Assembly: GCF_000016665.1 (NCBI RefSeq)
Contig: NC_009523.1
Span: 5,579,501-5,643,500 of the forward strand
Origin: Roseiflexus sp. RS-1
Lineage (GTDB): Bacteria > Chloroflexota > Chloroflexia > Chloroflexales > Roseiflexaceae
Length of the DNA stretch: 64,000 bases
Reading direction: 5' to 3'
Shown here: positions 43,857 through 51,743 of the stretch, piece after piece
How the letters are laid out: each line of letters opens with the position of its first letter
Numbering within the stretch: position 1 is the stretch's first letter
Notes under the pieces: generated by a model
Database searches by the model: none
Seen by the model: only the letters and a program-made list of their open reading frames with translations
What the model was told of the DNA's origin: nothing
Program-made: the position numbers and the translations under genes

Positions 43857-44423
43857 ATGATGACCGAACTTCCATCCCGCCCTGCACCCTGGATTGATCG
43901 AGCAGTTGCATGGCTGTTTCGCCACTGGCTTGCATCGTTGAATCTCCTCGCTGGCATCTACGCCGGTCTGCCGTGGATGTCGCCCTGGCTGAAGGCGAAT
44001 GGGCATCCGGTGGCAGGCGAGATCATTTTTCGCATATATACGCCCTTGTGTCATCAACGCCCTGAGCGTTCGTTCTGTTTTTGCGGGTATCAGGTGGCGT
44101 TCTGCCATCGCTGCACGGCGTTTTACGGCGGTCTGTTCATCGTCGGAATACTCTTTTCCGTCGTGCGGTGCTGGATCCGTCCGGCGCCATTGACGCTCGG
44201 CGCGCTGTTGCTCGTTCCGATGGCGCTCGATGCCGGTACGCATATCATCAACGAGATCTTGAGCCTTGGCTGGCGCGACGGCGGCGACGACATCGGTTCG
44301 CTCAATTTCTGGCTGCGCATGATCACCGGCGCACTGGCGGCGCTGGCGGTGATGCTGGTCGTCTATCCGCGTCTCGAACGCGAACTTCCGGCGCAGGCGC
44401 GGGGAATCGGAGGGATGCAATGA
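43857..44423 (+). CDS. DUF2085 membrane protein
   Basis: 188 residues with about four membrane helices. The DUF2085 signature is IYTPLCHQRPERSFCFCGYQV followed by CHRCTAFYGG, a Cys/His-rich region next to a helix that could bind a metal or haem. The start was taken as ATG 43857 (43860 or 43845 possible), just after the -10 box. Its TGA overlaps the ATG of the TlpA-like gene, and a second DUF2085 gene follows, so the three act together. Function unknown; the thioredoxin-like partner suggests a redox role at the membrane. Confidence 0.82.
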   Translation: MMTELPSRPAPWIDRAVAWLFRHWLASLNLLAGIYAGLPWMSPWLKANGHPVAGEIIFRIYTPLCHQRPERSFCFCGYQVAFCHRCTAFYGGLFIVGILFSVVRCWIRPAPLTLGALLLVPMALDAGTHIINEILSLGWRDGGDDIGSLNFWLRMITGALAALAVMLVVYPRLERELPAQARGIGGMQ

Positions 44424-45022
44424 TGCGACCACACAATGTCGGCGGTCGGCAGGTGCGGCGACCGATCCGCCTGTGGGCGCTGGTGATCGTGAGTCTGGCG
44501 CTGGCAGGATGCGGCGAACAACGTGGAGCGTCGCCTGCGACGGACCGGGCGCCGGTCGATATTCCGCCGGGTATTGCCATCGAGTCGCGGATGATCGACC
44601 GCGGCGGCAGATTGCCAGCGCCGGGCGATCCTGCGCCGGATTTCGCTTTTACCTTTGCTGGCGGTGAGACGCGCCGCCTGAGCGATCTGCGCGGCACAAA
44701 AGTGGTGCTCAACTTCTGGGCGACGTGGTGCGCGCCATGCGAGGAGGAAATGCCCGACCTTCAGCGGATTGACGCGCGTGATGATGTGGTGGTGCTGGGG
44801 GTGAACCGCCTCGAATTAGCGGATGTCATCATTCCGTTTGCGCGTGAACGCAACCTGACCTTCACGCTGATCGCCAATCCGGAAGGCGACATTGCCGAAC
44901 GGTACGGCGCAAAGAATCTTCCGACCAGTTACTTTATCAACAGCGATGGCACCATCAATCATCGTCAGATCGGCATCATGAGTTTCGAGATGATGCAGGA
45001 TCAGGTGGAGCGATTACGTTGA
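44420..45022 (+). CDS. TlpA/ResA-like thiol-disulfide lipoprotein
   Basis: 200 residues. Lipobox LWALVIVSLALAGCG anchors the protein outside the membrane. The thioredoxin fold starts at APDFAFTFAGGETRRLSDLRG, with the active site NFWATWCAPCEEEMPDL (CxxC about 104-107) and the cis-Pro loop KNLPTSYFI. It reduces disulfides of exported proteins, classically apocytochromes c. The start overlaps the upstream stop (ATGA), with GGAGGG before it. Lies between two DUF2085 genes. Confidence 0.92.
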   Translation: MMRPHNVGGRQVRRPIRLWALVIVSLALAGCGEQRGASPATDRAPVDIPPGIAIESRMIDRGGRLPAPGDPAPDFAFTFAGGETRRLSDLRGTKVVLNFWATWCAPCEEEMPDLQRIDARDDVVVLGVNRLELADVIIPFARERNLTFTLIANPEGDIAERYGAKNLPTSYFINSDGTINHRQIGIMSFEMMQDQVERLR

Positions 45023-45034
45023 CAGCGAGGTTTC

Positions 45035-45892
45035 ATGGAACGCACAAGTGAGGAGATCATCGAACTGGCGCGGCGCGAGATTGCCGCGCGCAAGGAGCGT
45101 GAACGCGACGGGCGCGAGGTTCCGTGGCGCTTCGCCTTCATTGGTCTGCTCGGAGCGATCCTGGCAGGTATGCTGCTCTGGCCCGGCACGCCGCTCAACT
45201 GGAAGATGTACGCCGCTGTGCACGGCGTCTGCGCTCAGGTGCACAACGTGTCGCTGGGGGGCGAACAACTCCCGCTCTGCGCGCGCAACACCGGCATCTA
45301 CAGCGGCTTTCTGCTGACCTTCATCTATCTTCTTCTGCTCGGTCGCGAGCGCGCTGCGAAACTGCCGCCGCCCGCTATTGTCGTCGCGCTGGTGGCGCTG
45401 GTCGTCGTCATGGCGGTTGATGGATTCAATTCACTGTTTGTTGATCTCTTCCTGCCCCATCTCTACACGCCGCGCAACGAACTGCGCACGCTCACCGGTC
45501 TGGGCATGGGCGTGTCCCTGGCGGTCGCCATTCTGCTGGTGCTGAACCTTTCGCTCCGGCGCGACCCCGATATGGATCAACCTGTGATCGGCAACTGGCG
45601 TGAACTCGGCGGTGCGTTGCTGCTCGGCTTTCTGGTGCACGCCGCGATCTACGGCAATGTCGCCATCACCTACTGGCCCATCGCCATTGTCGCCTGGACC
45701 GGCATCGTCGGCATTTTGTTCGCGGTCAATCTGCTGATCGTTGCGCTGGTAATGAACTACGAGGGGCGGGTGACGCGCGTGGTTGAACTGGCGCGCCCGG
45801 CGACCGTCGCGCTGGTGGTGACCGCCATCATGCTGGGGGTGATGGCGTGGGGACGCTTCTGGCTTGAAGGGCAGGGGTTGATCGTGTCGTAG
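45035..45892 (+). CDS. DUF2085 membrane protein, larger paralogue
   Basis: 285 residues. The cytoplasmic N-terminus (1-30) is charged, then about seven membrane helices. The family region reads MYAAVHGVCAQVHNV, then LPLCARNTGIYSGFLLTF, corresponding to the CHRCTAFYGG region of the first paralogue but with RN in place of HR. It also contains VMAVDGFNS and LYTPRNELRTLTGLGMG. Starts 12 bp after the TlpA gene stop. Not characterised in any organism to my knowledge. Confidence 0.85.
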   Translation: MERTSEEIIELARREIAARKERERDGREVPWRFAFIGLLGAILAGMLLWPGTPLNWKMYAAVHGVCAQVHNVSLGGEQLPLCARNTGIYSGFLLTFIYLLLLGRERAAKLPPPAIVVALVALVVVMAVDGFNSLFVDLFLPHLYTPRNELRTLTGLGMGVSLAVAILLVLNLSLRRDPDMDQPVIGNWRELGGALLLGFLVHAAIYGNVAITYWPIAIVAWTGIVGILFAVNLLIVALVMNYEGRVTRVVELARPATVALVVTAIMLGVMAWGRFWLEGQGLIVS

Positions 45893-46073
45893 TTGATCCC
45901 GCTGTAGAAACGCACTGCCGAAACGCAAAGGGCACAGAGGTTCCATAAAAAACGCTACACGCCACCGAGCGCGATGATTGAGCCCGCGCTGCCTGCCGCC
46001 CCCGCTGCGCGCTACTCTTAAGGATAGGTTCCCTGGGAGAGATGCGTGATTTTCTGCATTCCGGTGCGCGTTT

Positions 46074-46190
46074 GCCCCTCATCCCCCCTGCCCCCTTCTC
46101 CCACAAGGGGAGAAGGGGGAGTTGGGGCGCCCTGATGCCTGAAACGGAAGATGGCACGCGGGGGTTCCCCAAAAACTCACCCCTGTGAGG
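46074..46190. repeat. C-rich/G-rich interspersed repeat
   Basis: CCCCTCATCCCCCCTGCCCC then ACAAGGGGAGAAGGGGGAGT, GATGCCTGAAACGG and AGATGGCACGCGGGGG; extended similarity to 10139-10225. From 45893 to 46073 and 46191 to 46299 I see no gene. Confidence 0.85.
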
Positions 46191-46299
46191 GGGATGTCCC
46201 GCCGTGCGGCAGCCGTGACCTTTGCCGACTGTCGGTCTGGCATGCAGGGGAGTCTGCCGAATCTCGGAATGCCAAAGAGTGTTCGGCTATGGGAGGGCA

Positions 46300-46638
46300 T
46301 CACGCGCTGGCGCGGCACGGCGTGCGGGGGAGCGACTCTCGCGCCGGGTCGCTTGCCCCTGTCCTGCTGTATCCCACCCGCCCCCGATCTCCATCACCGA
46401 GAATCCATAGCAAGGGCGAAATCCCTCTTTCCAAAGCCAGGATGTGCGCAACCGGCAAACGCTTCCAGCAGACGAAAAGAGCCGCAAGCGCACGTATTAC
46501 ATCGCCTCGTACAATCATGTCTCTAACTTGCCTGAAAGTCCAAATAGAAAATTCTTCTTGTGTGGATACGTTAAGGTCTCTTAATCCGTGATAGGAACAG
46601 ATCCTACTCCCTAAATTATTCTGCAAGAGATTTGGCAT
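46300..46638 (-). pseudogene. Truncated small gene at the edge of the AT-rich island
   Basis: ATG 46638 has AAAGGGGG upstream and gives MPNLLQNNLG...ICSYHGLRDLN...FRQVRDMIV. The N-terminal 45 residues correspond to the N-terminal part of the gene at 46887-47339 (CPYHNSKDFN...FTVREYL). After about residue 50 base composition jumps to GC-rich and the frame runs into ordinary intergenic DNA, so the 3' part looks replaced. Confidence 0.5.
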
Positions 46639-46886
46639 GTTTTTCCCCCTTTCTTTGAGATATCTACTCTCATAAACCAGAGAAATTAAATAAATTTAAT
46701 TGATCGCCAAGTGGACCGCAAGAAGCGATCTGGCGCGTGAATAGTTCTACGCTGTATAGAGGAGAATTCGATAGTTAGGAGATTTATTAATGATATGTTT
46801 TCTAGACGGATTTAGACTACAAGAGCGGCACATAGAGTATCTAATATAAGCTATATTATCTTTGGAATACAGATATCGAGTATATT

Positions 46887-47339
46887 TTACCTTAAACCCC
46901 AATATCCTCGATCTAAGCGGTAAAATAGGTCTTCACCTCCCTTATATGCACGAGAGTCTGACGAATGAATGTAGATCGTATAACGTATAATAGCTTGCCA
47001 TGAATCTGGTAGTCTTAGTGTAGTTTCGCAAATGACATAATCATATATCTCATATAGCCGAGCCTTACCGCCAAGAGCAGCAATCACGCTTGCCACATAA
47101 TCTTTCCAGGTGTGAAACTCCATCTCGATCAAGCCTCCTGATCCAACCAATTGCTTGTTCAGGTACTCTCTCACGGTAAATCCTACCCGCTTATACGTAT
47201 TAAAGTCCTTTGAGTTATGATAGGGACATGTAAAGATTTTAATCTGTATGAACGAATTGTTTTGCGGAGATATCGAGCATTTTATCCCCCTTTCGTCGAG
47301 TGATCGACTTTTTGTCCATGTACAAAAAAGCCAGTTCAT
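46887..47339 (-). CDS. Winged-helix protein of restriction-endonuclease-associated type, N-terminus frameshifted
   Basis: The reliable part is 46887-47123 (78 residues): ATG 47123 with AGGAGG ten bases upstream, then HTWKDYVASVIAALGGKARL, YEIYDYV, WQAIIRYTIYIHSSDSRAY and LFYRLDRGYWGLR. The pattern IR-(x)-HSSDS-...DLFY...GxWGLR is the winged-helix module often found in HNH/restriction endonucleases and McrB-like proteins. The upstream frame to 47339 encodes CPYHNSKDFNTY...FTVREYLNKQ, similar to the gene at 46638. Its natural ATG (about 47283, after AAAGGGGG) is out of frame by one base relative to that gene. So either the long protein is a frameshift remnant and only the 78-residue form is made, or the shift regulates it. 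Confidence 0.55.
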   Translation of the reverse strand: MNWLFCTWTKSRSLDERGIKCSISPQNNSFIQIKIFTCPYHNSKDFNTYKRVGFTVREYLNKQLVGSGGLIEMEFHTWKDYVASVIAALGGKARLYEIYDYVICETTLRLPDSWQAIIRYTIYIHSSDSRAYKGGEDLFYRLDRGYWGLR

Positions 47340-47350
47340 TCTGAACCGGC
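47324..47350 (-). terminator. Terminator between leader and coding region in the AT-rich island
   Basis: Minus strand: GCCGGTTCA, loop GAA, TGAACTGGC, TTTTTT, a textbook intrinsic terminator, placed about 40 bp upstream of the AAAGGGGG-ATG at about 47283. It either ends a small RNA made from 47360-47520 or acts as an attenuator. A second T-run (47370-47364) lies just upstream. Confidence 0.7.
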
Positions 47351-47859
47351 ACCTGATAGAGTCAAAAAAACCGTGTTATAAAGATTAATCGCTAAGCGGA
47401 TCGTACAATGATAATATCTGATGTACGAGTAATCCTATGCTGTATAGGGGATAACCAGATAGTAAAAGGAGTTACTAGGAGATACGTCGTCTATAGAGGT
47501 TAAATTGTAGGAGTAATAAACGGGGTGTTCTTGGTTTGTGATCACCCTCTAGTACTATACCACACATTCCAGTGGACCGCAAGCTGTGCTATACACTGCT
47601 GCTTTGGACAGGAATTGTGTCCTCGGTATTATACCATACATTCCAGTGCATCGCAAAGTGCCTGCTACCGCCGCGCTACCCGACGCCGATCAGCGATGTG
47701 GGGCGCGCTGGCGCGGCAAGGAGGCGCAACGCAGCGGCGCTATTTCGTGCAATGCAGCGACGATCAACGGGATCGCGGCGCCTGGAGGGTACGCGGGAGA
47801 GCGAGGGAGGCGCTGGAGTGCAAAACAATTGAACGCCAGGATCGCGCGCCTCGTCCGTC

Positions 47860-48330
47860 GTACGGGCAGGGACGCCCACGCTCCCGGCGCCCACAGCCGC
47901 CATGCGGGCGCGACGCCCGTGCACATGGCACATATCGCGCGTCTTGTCTGTCATGCGGGCGGGGACGCCCGCGCTCCCGGCACCCACAGTCGTCATGCGG
48001 GCGGGGACGCCCGCGCACCCGGCACGCACATTCGCACCGCATCCGTCATGCGGGCGGGGACGCCCGCACACTTGGCACGCACATTCGCACCGAATCCGTC
48101 ATGCGGGCGCGACGCCCGCGCACCTGGCACATATCGCGCGTCTCATTCGTCATGCGGGCGGGGACGCCCGCGCACCCGGCGCCCACAGCCGTCGTGCGGG
48201 CGGGGACGCCCGCGCTCCCGGCGCGCACATTCACACCGCAGCCGTCATGCGGGCGGAACGCCCGCGCACCCGGCGCCCGCAGCCGTCATGCGGGCGCGAC
48301 GCCCGCGCACCTGGCATGCACATCGTGCTC
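47860..48330. repeat. REP-like array of GCGGGCG...CGCCCGC hairpins
   Basis: About ten units, spaced 40-60 bp, each with CATGCGGGCG(GG/C)GACGCCCGCGCAC followed by one of a few short linkers (GGCGCCCACAGCC, GGCACGCACATTCGCACC, GGCACATATCGCGCGTC). Linkers recur, so this is not a CRISPR. Long ORFs on both strands are translated repeats. A GACCGAAATGAATTTCGGTC palindrome follows at 48343-48362. From 48363 to 48817 no gene is visible. Confidence 0.85.
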
Positions 48331-48423
48331 CCCACGCGTCGACCGAAATGAATTTCGGTCTACACTCCGCTGAAGCAGGCGCCTCGTGCGACACGGCAAA
48401 CCCAGAATGTGTGCATTGGACGG

Positions 48424-48447
48424 GCTCACGCGGAGGCGCGGAGGCGC
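48424..48447 (+). other. Unoccupied copy of the IS110 target
   Basis: CTCACGCGGAGGCGCGGAGG here equals the two flanks of the IS110 element (CTCACGCGG at 6827-6835 and AGGCGCGGAGG from 7985) joined with a single AG (CT on the other strand). Confidence 0.75.
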
Positions 48448-48817
48448 GGGAGACATGTCAATTTGAATCGTCGTAACACCATCCGTGTCACCTATTCCAA
48501 TCCACGGTGAGTGCTGAAACAGCAGGCGCGACGCCCACGCATCCGGCACGCGCACGGTTTTCATTTCAGCACTTGCAAATGCAACCAACATGGATACAAT
48601 AGGCGCAAACGCCGGGGAGTTTTCCCTCGCAGCGCAGACCCCTGTTCCTGCATCTGCGCGATCCTCGAGCGGCAGTACGACGCCTGACCGACGCGACCCC
48701 GCGCTCGCGCCCTTAGCGAAAAGCAACGCTTTTTTCTAAACTGCTCACTCAGAGCAGGCGCACCCCTCGTCCGCGAAACTGGCGAACCCTCACACGATGA
48801 AGCCACAGGAGGTTGAT

Positions 48818-49822
48818 ATGCATGTCAGGATGGTTCAACTGCGGCTGATGCTGCTGGTGCTGGCGCTGCCCGTTATGCTTGCCGCCTGCACACAACCGAC
48901 ATCCTCGCCAGGCGGAGCCGGCGGCGATGCTCCCCGCCGGTGGCGTATCGGCATGTCGCAGGCGAACAACGCCGAACCGTGGCACCAGGCGATGAATGCG
49001 CAGATCGCTGCGGCTGCCGCCCGTCATCCCAACATTGAGATCGAGTTCACTGATGCGCGCCAGAACAATGCACAGCAGATTGCAGACGTGGAAGCCTTCC
49101 TGAGCAAGGGTATCGATCTCCTCATCATTTCGCCCAACGAAGCCTCCCCGCTGACCCCGATTGTAGCGAGCGCATTTCAGCGCGGCATTCCGGTGATCGT
49201 GCTGGATCGCAAAGTGAAGGGCGAACAGTACACGATGTGGATCGGCGCCGATAACCGCCTGATCGGGCGCAAGGCGGGCGAATATACGGCGCGCTGGTGC
49301 CGCGAACAGCAGCGATCACCGTGTACGGTCATCGAACTGCGTGGACTGGAAGGCTCGACCCCCACGCAGGAGCGCGGCGACGGCTTCCGCGAAGGGATCG
49401 CCGCCAACCCGGATGTGCGCATTATTGCCAGTCAGAACGCCGACTGGCTCGCCGAACGGGCTGACGCGCTTGCGCGCGTTCTCTTTGAAGCAAACCCGGA
49501 TGTCGATGTGGTCTATGCCCACAACGATCCTATGGGCATTGCCGCCTTCAATGTTGCAAAGGAGCAGGGGCGCGATACCGACGCCATCCTCTTTATCGGC
49601 ATCGATGCGCTTGCGACCTCCGATGGCGGTATTCAGGCGGTGCGGCAGGGCAAACTCAATGTGACATACGTCTATCCTACGGGCGGCGCCGAAGCCATCG
49701 AATGGGCGCTGCGAATACTGGAACAGCGCGAGACGCCGCCGCGCGAAATCATTCTCGATACTGAAGAAGTCACCACTGCCAACGCCGATGCCATGTTCCA
49801 GAAATACGGAGGCCGGGAATGA
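48818..49822 (+). CDS. Sugar-type periplasmic binding lipoprotein
   Basis: 334 residues. Lipobox LVLALPVMLAACTQ. The type I periplasmic-binding fold shows RIGMSQANNAEPWHQAMN, GIDLLIISPNEASPLTPIV, GIPVIVLDRKV, VIELRGLEGSTPTQERGDGF, VYAHNDPMGIAAF and FIGIDALATSDGG, as in ribose/galactose-binding proteins. The start is ATG 48818 with AGGAGG five bases upstream. No ABC transporter genes follow. Instead the next gene (4-bp overlap) is a membrane sensor, so this protein probably detects a sugar for signalling rather than transport. Confidence 0.88.
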   Translation: MHVRMVQLRLMLLVLALPVMLAACTQPTSSPGGAGGDAPRRWRIGMSQANNAEPWHQAMNAQIAAAAARHPNIEIEFTDARQNNAQQIADVEAFLSKGIDLLIISPNEASPLTPIVASAFQRGIPVIVLDRKVKGEQYTMWIGADNRLIGRKAGEYTARWCREQQRSPCTVIELRGLEGSTPTQERGDGFREGIAANPDVRIIASQNADWLAERADALARVLFEANPDVDVVYAHNDPMGIAAFNVAKEQGRDTDAILFIGIDALATSDGGIQAVRQGKLNVTYVYPTGGAEAIEWALRILEQRETPPREIILDTEEVTTANADAMFQKYGGRE

Positions 49823-51354
49823 GCCGCAGTATTCAGAAAACATGGCTTGCCATCCTGCTCCTGTTCGCACTCCTGCCGATGCTCGCAGTCGGCGGCATCC
49901 TCTCATGGATGGGGGGCGACCTTCAAATCCGGCAGGCGCAGAGCATCCAGGATCAGATTGCGCTTCGCTCCGAGGCGCTCCTGGCGAACTTTGTCGAGGA
50001 AGCGCTGATGGAGATGAACATCCTGGTGCGTTCCCCTGGCTTCGTAAGCGGTTCGACAGACCAGCGCCTGGAACTGCTTGCCCGGACGATCTTTGAACGC
50101 AATCTGTTCGAGAGCCTGGCAGTCGTTGATAACACCGGCATGGAGCGCCTGCACGTCGCGCGGATCGGTATAACTCCGCCTGACCGGTTGACCAGCCGCG
50201 CTGCCGATCCGCTCTTCAAAGCCGCAATCGGCGCCGAACGACCGGTCTTCGATGACCTGCGCTTCAATCCGCTCAGCCGGGAATTATCGCTGCCGATAGC
50301 ATTACCCTATCTTCTCCCCGGCAACCCGCCCCAGGTTCTTATCGCCGAAGCGCGTATGAACCGCGTGATCGAACAGGTGGTCAACATACCGGTCGGGGAC
50401 AGAGGAACGGTGAGCCTGCTTGAAAGTGACGGGCGCGTGATCGCGCATCGCAACCGCGACCTGATCGGGCGCACGGTCGCGCTGTCGGACTGGAGCACTG
50501 AACATCAGACCATCGCCGGCACTGACGGAACGACGGTGTTGATGATGCTACGCACATTCGAGATCGGCGACTATACGCTGGGCATCGCCGTCGAGCAACC
50601 GCTTGATGAGGTGTACCAACCGGTCGTTCAGAACATGCTGGTCATAGCGACGTTGATCGCTCTGATGACGCTCGCCGCTATTGCGGGAAGCATCGGCATT
50701 GTGCAGACCATCACCCGCCCGATCCAGCGTCTTGCTCATGTGACCAAGGAGATCGGCGCCGGCGATCTCGCGCAGCGCATTCCTGTCACGCGCAACGACG
50801 AGATCGGCATGCTCCAGCGCAACTTCAACCGGATGGTAGAAAACATTGTGGCGCAGCAAACGGCAATTGCTGAGCGGAACAACGAACTTGAACAGAGTCT
50901 TCAGGAGCAGCGCCGACTGTTTGAAACCGTTCAACAACTCTCGATTCCGCTGCTGCCGGTGTGGGAGGGAGTGATTGTTCTCCCCATCGTGGGTCATGTG
51001 GATGCGCAACGGGGGCAGGCTCTGCTCGATGCGCTGTTGAAAGGGATTGCTGAGCGACGTGCGCGGGTTGCCATTCTGGACATCACCGGCATCGCTGTTG
51101 TCGATCCCGATGTCGTGGCGATCCTGACGCGCGCGATGCAGGCGGCAGCGCTGCTGGGAGCAACGCCAATGCTGGCCGGCATCTCGGCGACCAACGCGCA
51201 TCTGATGGTGCAACAGGGGGTTGCTAACCTGAATGTGGCGACGTATCGCAACCTGCAGAGCGCTATTATGGCGGCCATTGAGTATGACCGCACCAATGGA
51301 AACCTGAAAACCTCTACCCTTTCAGAGCGACGGATGCGTCACTCCCCCTCCTGA
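49819..51354 (+). CDS. Membrane sensor with Cache, HAMP and STAS (RsbR-like) domains
   Basis: 511 residues. TM1 about 10-30; extracytoplasmic double-Cache domain about 35-270 (ERNLFESLAVVDNTGMERLH, GDRGTVSLLESDGRVIAHRN); TM2 about 275-298; HAMP with TRPIQRLAHVTKEIGAGDLA; a coiled coil; then a STAS domain (about 375-495, LPIVGHVDAQRGQALLDALL, ARVAILDITGIAVVDPDV). STAS proteins of the RsbR stressosome type carry phosphorylatable Ser/Thr; here the position after VVD is Pro, not Thr, although Thr of DITG remains. No kinase or cyclase output domain, so the signal must leave through STAS contacts. Overlaps the binding-protein gene by 4 bp. Confidence 0.87.
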   Translation: MSRSIQKTWLAILLLFALLPMLAVGGILSWMGGDLQIRQAQSIQDQIALRSEALLANFVEEALMEMNILVRSPGFVSGSTDQRLELLARTIFERNLFESLAVVDNTGMERLHVARIGITPPDRLTSRAADPLFKAAIGAERPVFDDLRFNPLSRELSLPIALPYLLPGNPPQVLIAEARMNRVIEQVVNIPVGDRGTVSLLESDGRVIAHRNRDLIGRTVALSDWSTEHQTIAGTDGTTVLMMLRTFEIGDYTLGIAVEQPLDEVYQPVVQNMLVIATLIALMTLAAIAGSIGIVQTITRPIQRLAHVTKEIGAGDLAQRIPVTRNDEIGMLQRNFNRMVENIVAQQTAIAERNNELEQSLQEQRRLFETVQQLSIPLLPVWEGVIVLPIVGHVDAQRGQALLDALLKGIAERRARVAILDITGIAVVDPDVVAILTRAMQAAALLGATPMLAGISATNAHLMVQQGVANLNVATYRNLQSAIMAAIEYDRTNGNLKTSTLSERRMRHSPS

Positions 51355-51719
51355 TGCCTCAACCCCGGACCAATGTCGTCTTCCTTGCGGCGGGTGTCTC
51401 TGATGAACGCCGGGGGGCGCGCGGGAGGCGGCGGAAACAGTTCGGGGTGCTGGCGAACATAGTCTTGATCGAAGATGAAATCAAAGAAGAGTACCAGTTC
51501 AACATCCGGGTTCGTTTGCAGCCACGGCTTGAGCGACACCAGGTGGCGCTCGCCGCGGTACGGGTCGGTGATGTACCCTTCATCGCCGCCAAGCCACGCG
51601 CGCAGCTTCGCCAGGGTGAATCCGTGACCGCGCATGTGGGGCGGAACTTCCCGCAGTTCGACGATGATTGTGCCGGGGATGTCTCGATATGGAATATCTG
51701 TGAACAGAGGAATGTACAT
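51339..51719 (-). CDS. Hypothetical protein, MYIPLFTDIPYRD family (copy 1)
   Basis: 126 residues. MYIPLFTDIPYRDIPG, VPPHMRGHGFTLAKLRAWL, YITDPYRGERHLVSLKPWL, and a Pro-rich C-terminal tail (FPPPPARPP). No signal or membrane helix. ATG 51719 has GGAGG five bases upstream. It lies 24 bp after the MauE-like gene on the same strand. A near-identical second copy sits at 55718-56056 with a different C-terminus. The 3' end overlaps the convergent sensor gene by 16 bp. Not recognised. Confidence 0.7.
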   Translation of the reverse strand: MYIPLFTDIPYRDIPGTIIVELREVPPHMRGHGFTLAKLRAWLGGDEGYITDPYRGERHLVSLKPWLQTNPDVELVLFFDFIFDQDYVRQHPELFPPPPARPPAFIRDTRRKEDDIGPGLRHQEGE

Positions 51720-51743
51720 ACCAGCCTCCATACATATGACCAA

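Larger units (their letters stand above)
46500..47660. other. AT-rich island (probable horizontal acquisition)
   Basis: Composition falls sharply compared with both flanks. It contains two related non-coding leaders (46640-46860 and 47280-47520), each followed on the minus strand by related small genes. A direct repeat with ACATTCCAGTG at about 47551-47581 and 47627-47660 marks its right border. Confidence 0.7.

Noticed and set aside
47860-48330. CRISPR-like periodic repeat
   Set aside because: Unit spacing varies (40-60 bp), the segments between hairpins recur instead of being unique, and no cas gene is near.
47525-48476. ORFs of 280-296 codons on the plus strand
   Set aside because: Translated REP-like array (repeating Arg/Gly/Ala pieces); appears in several frames and on both strands.
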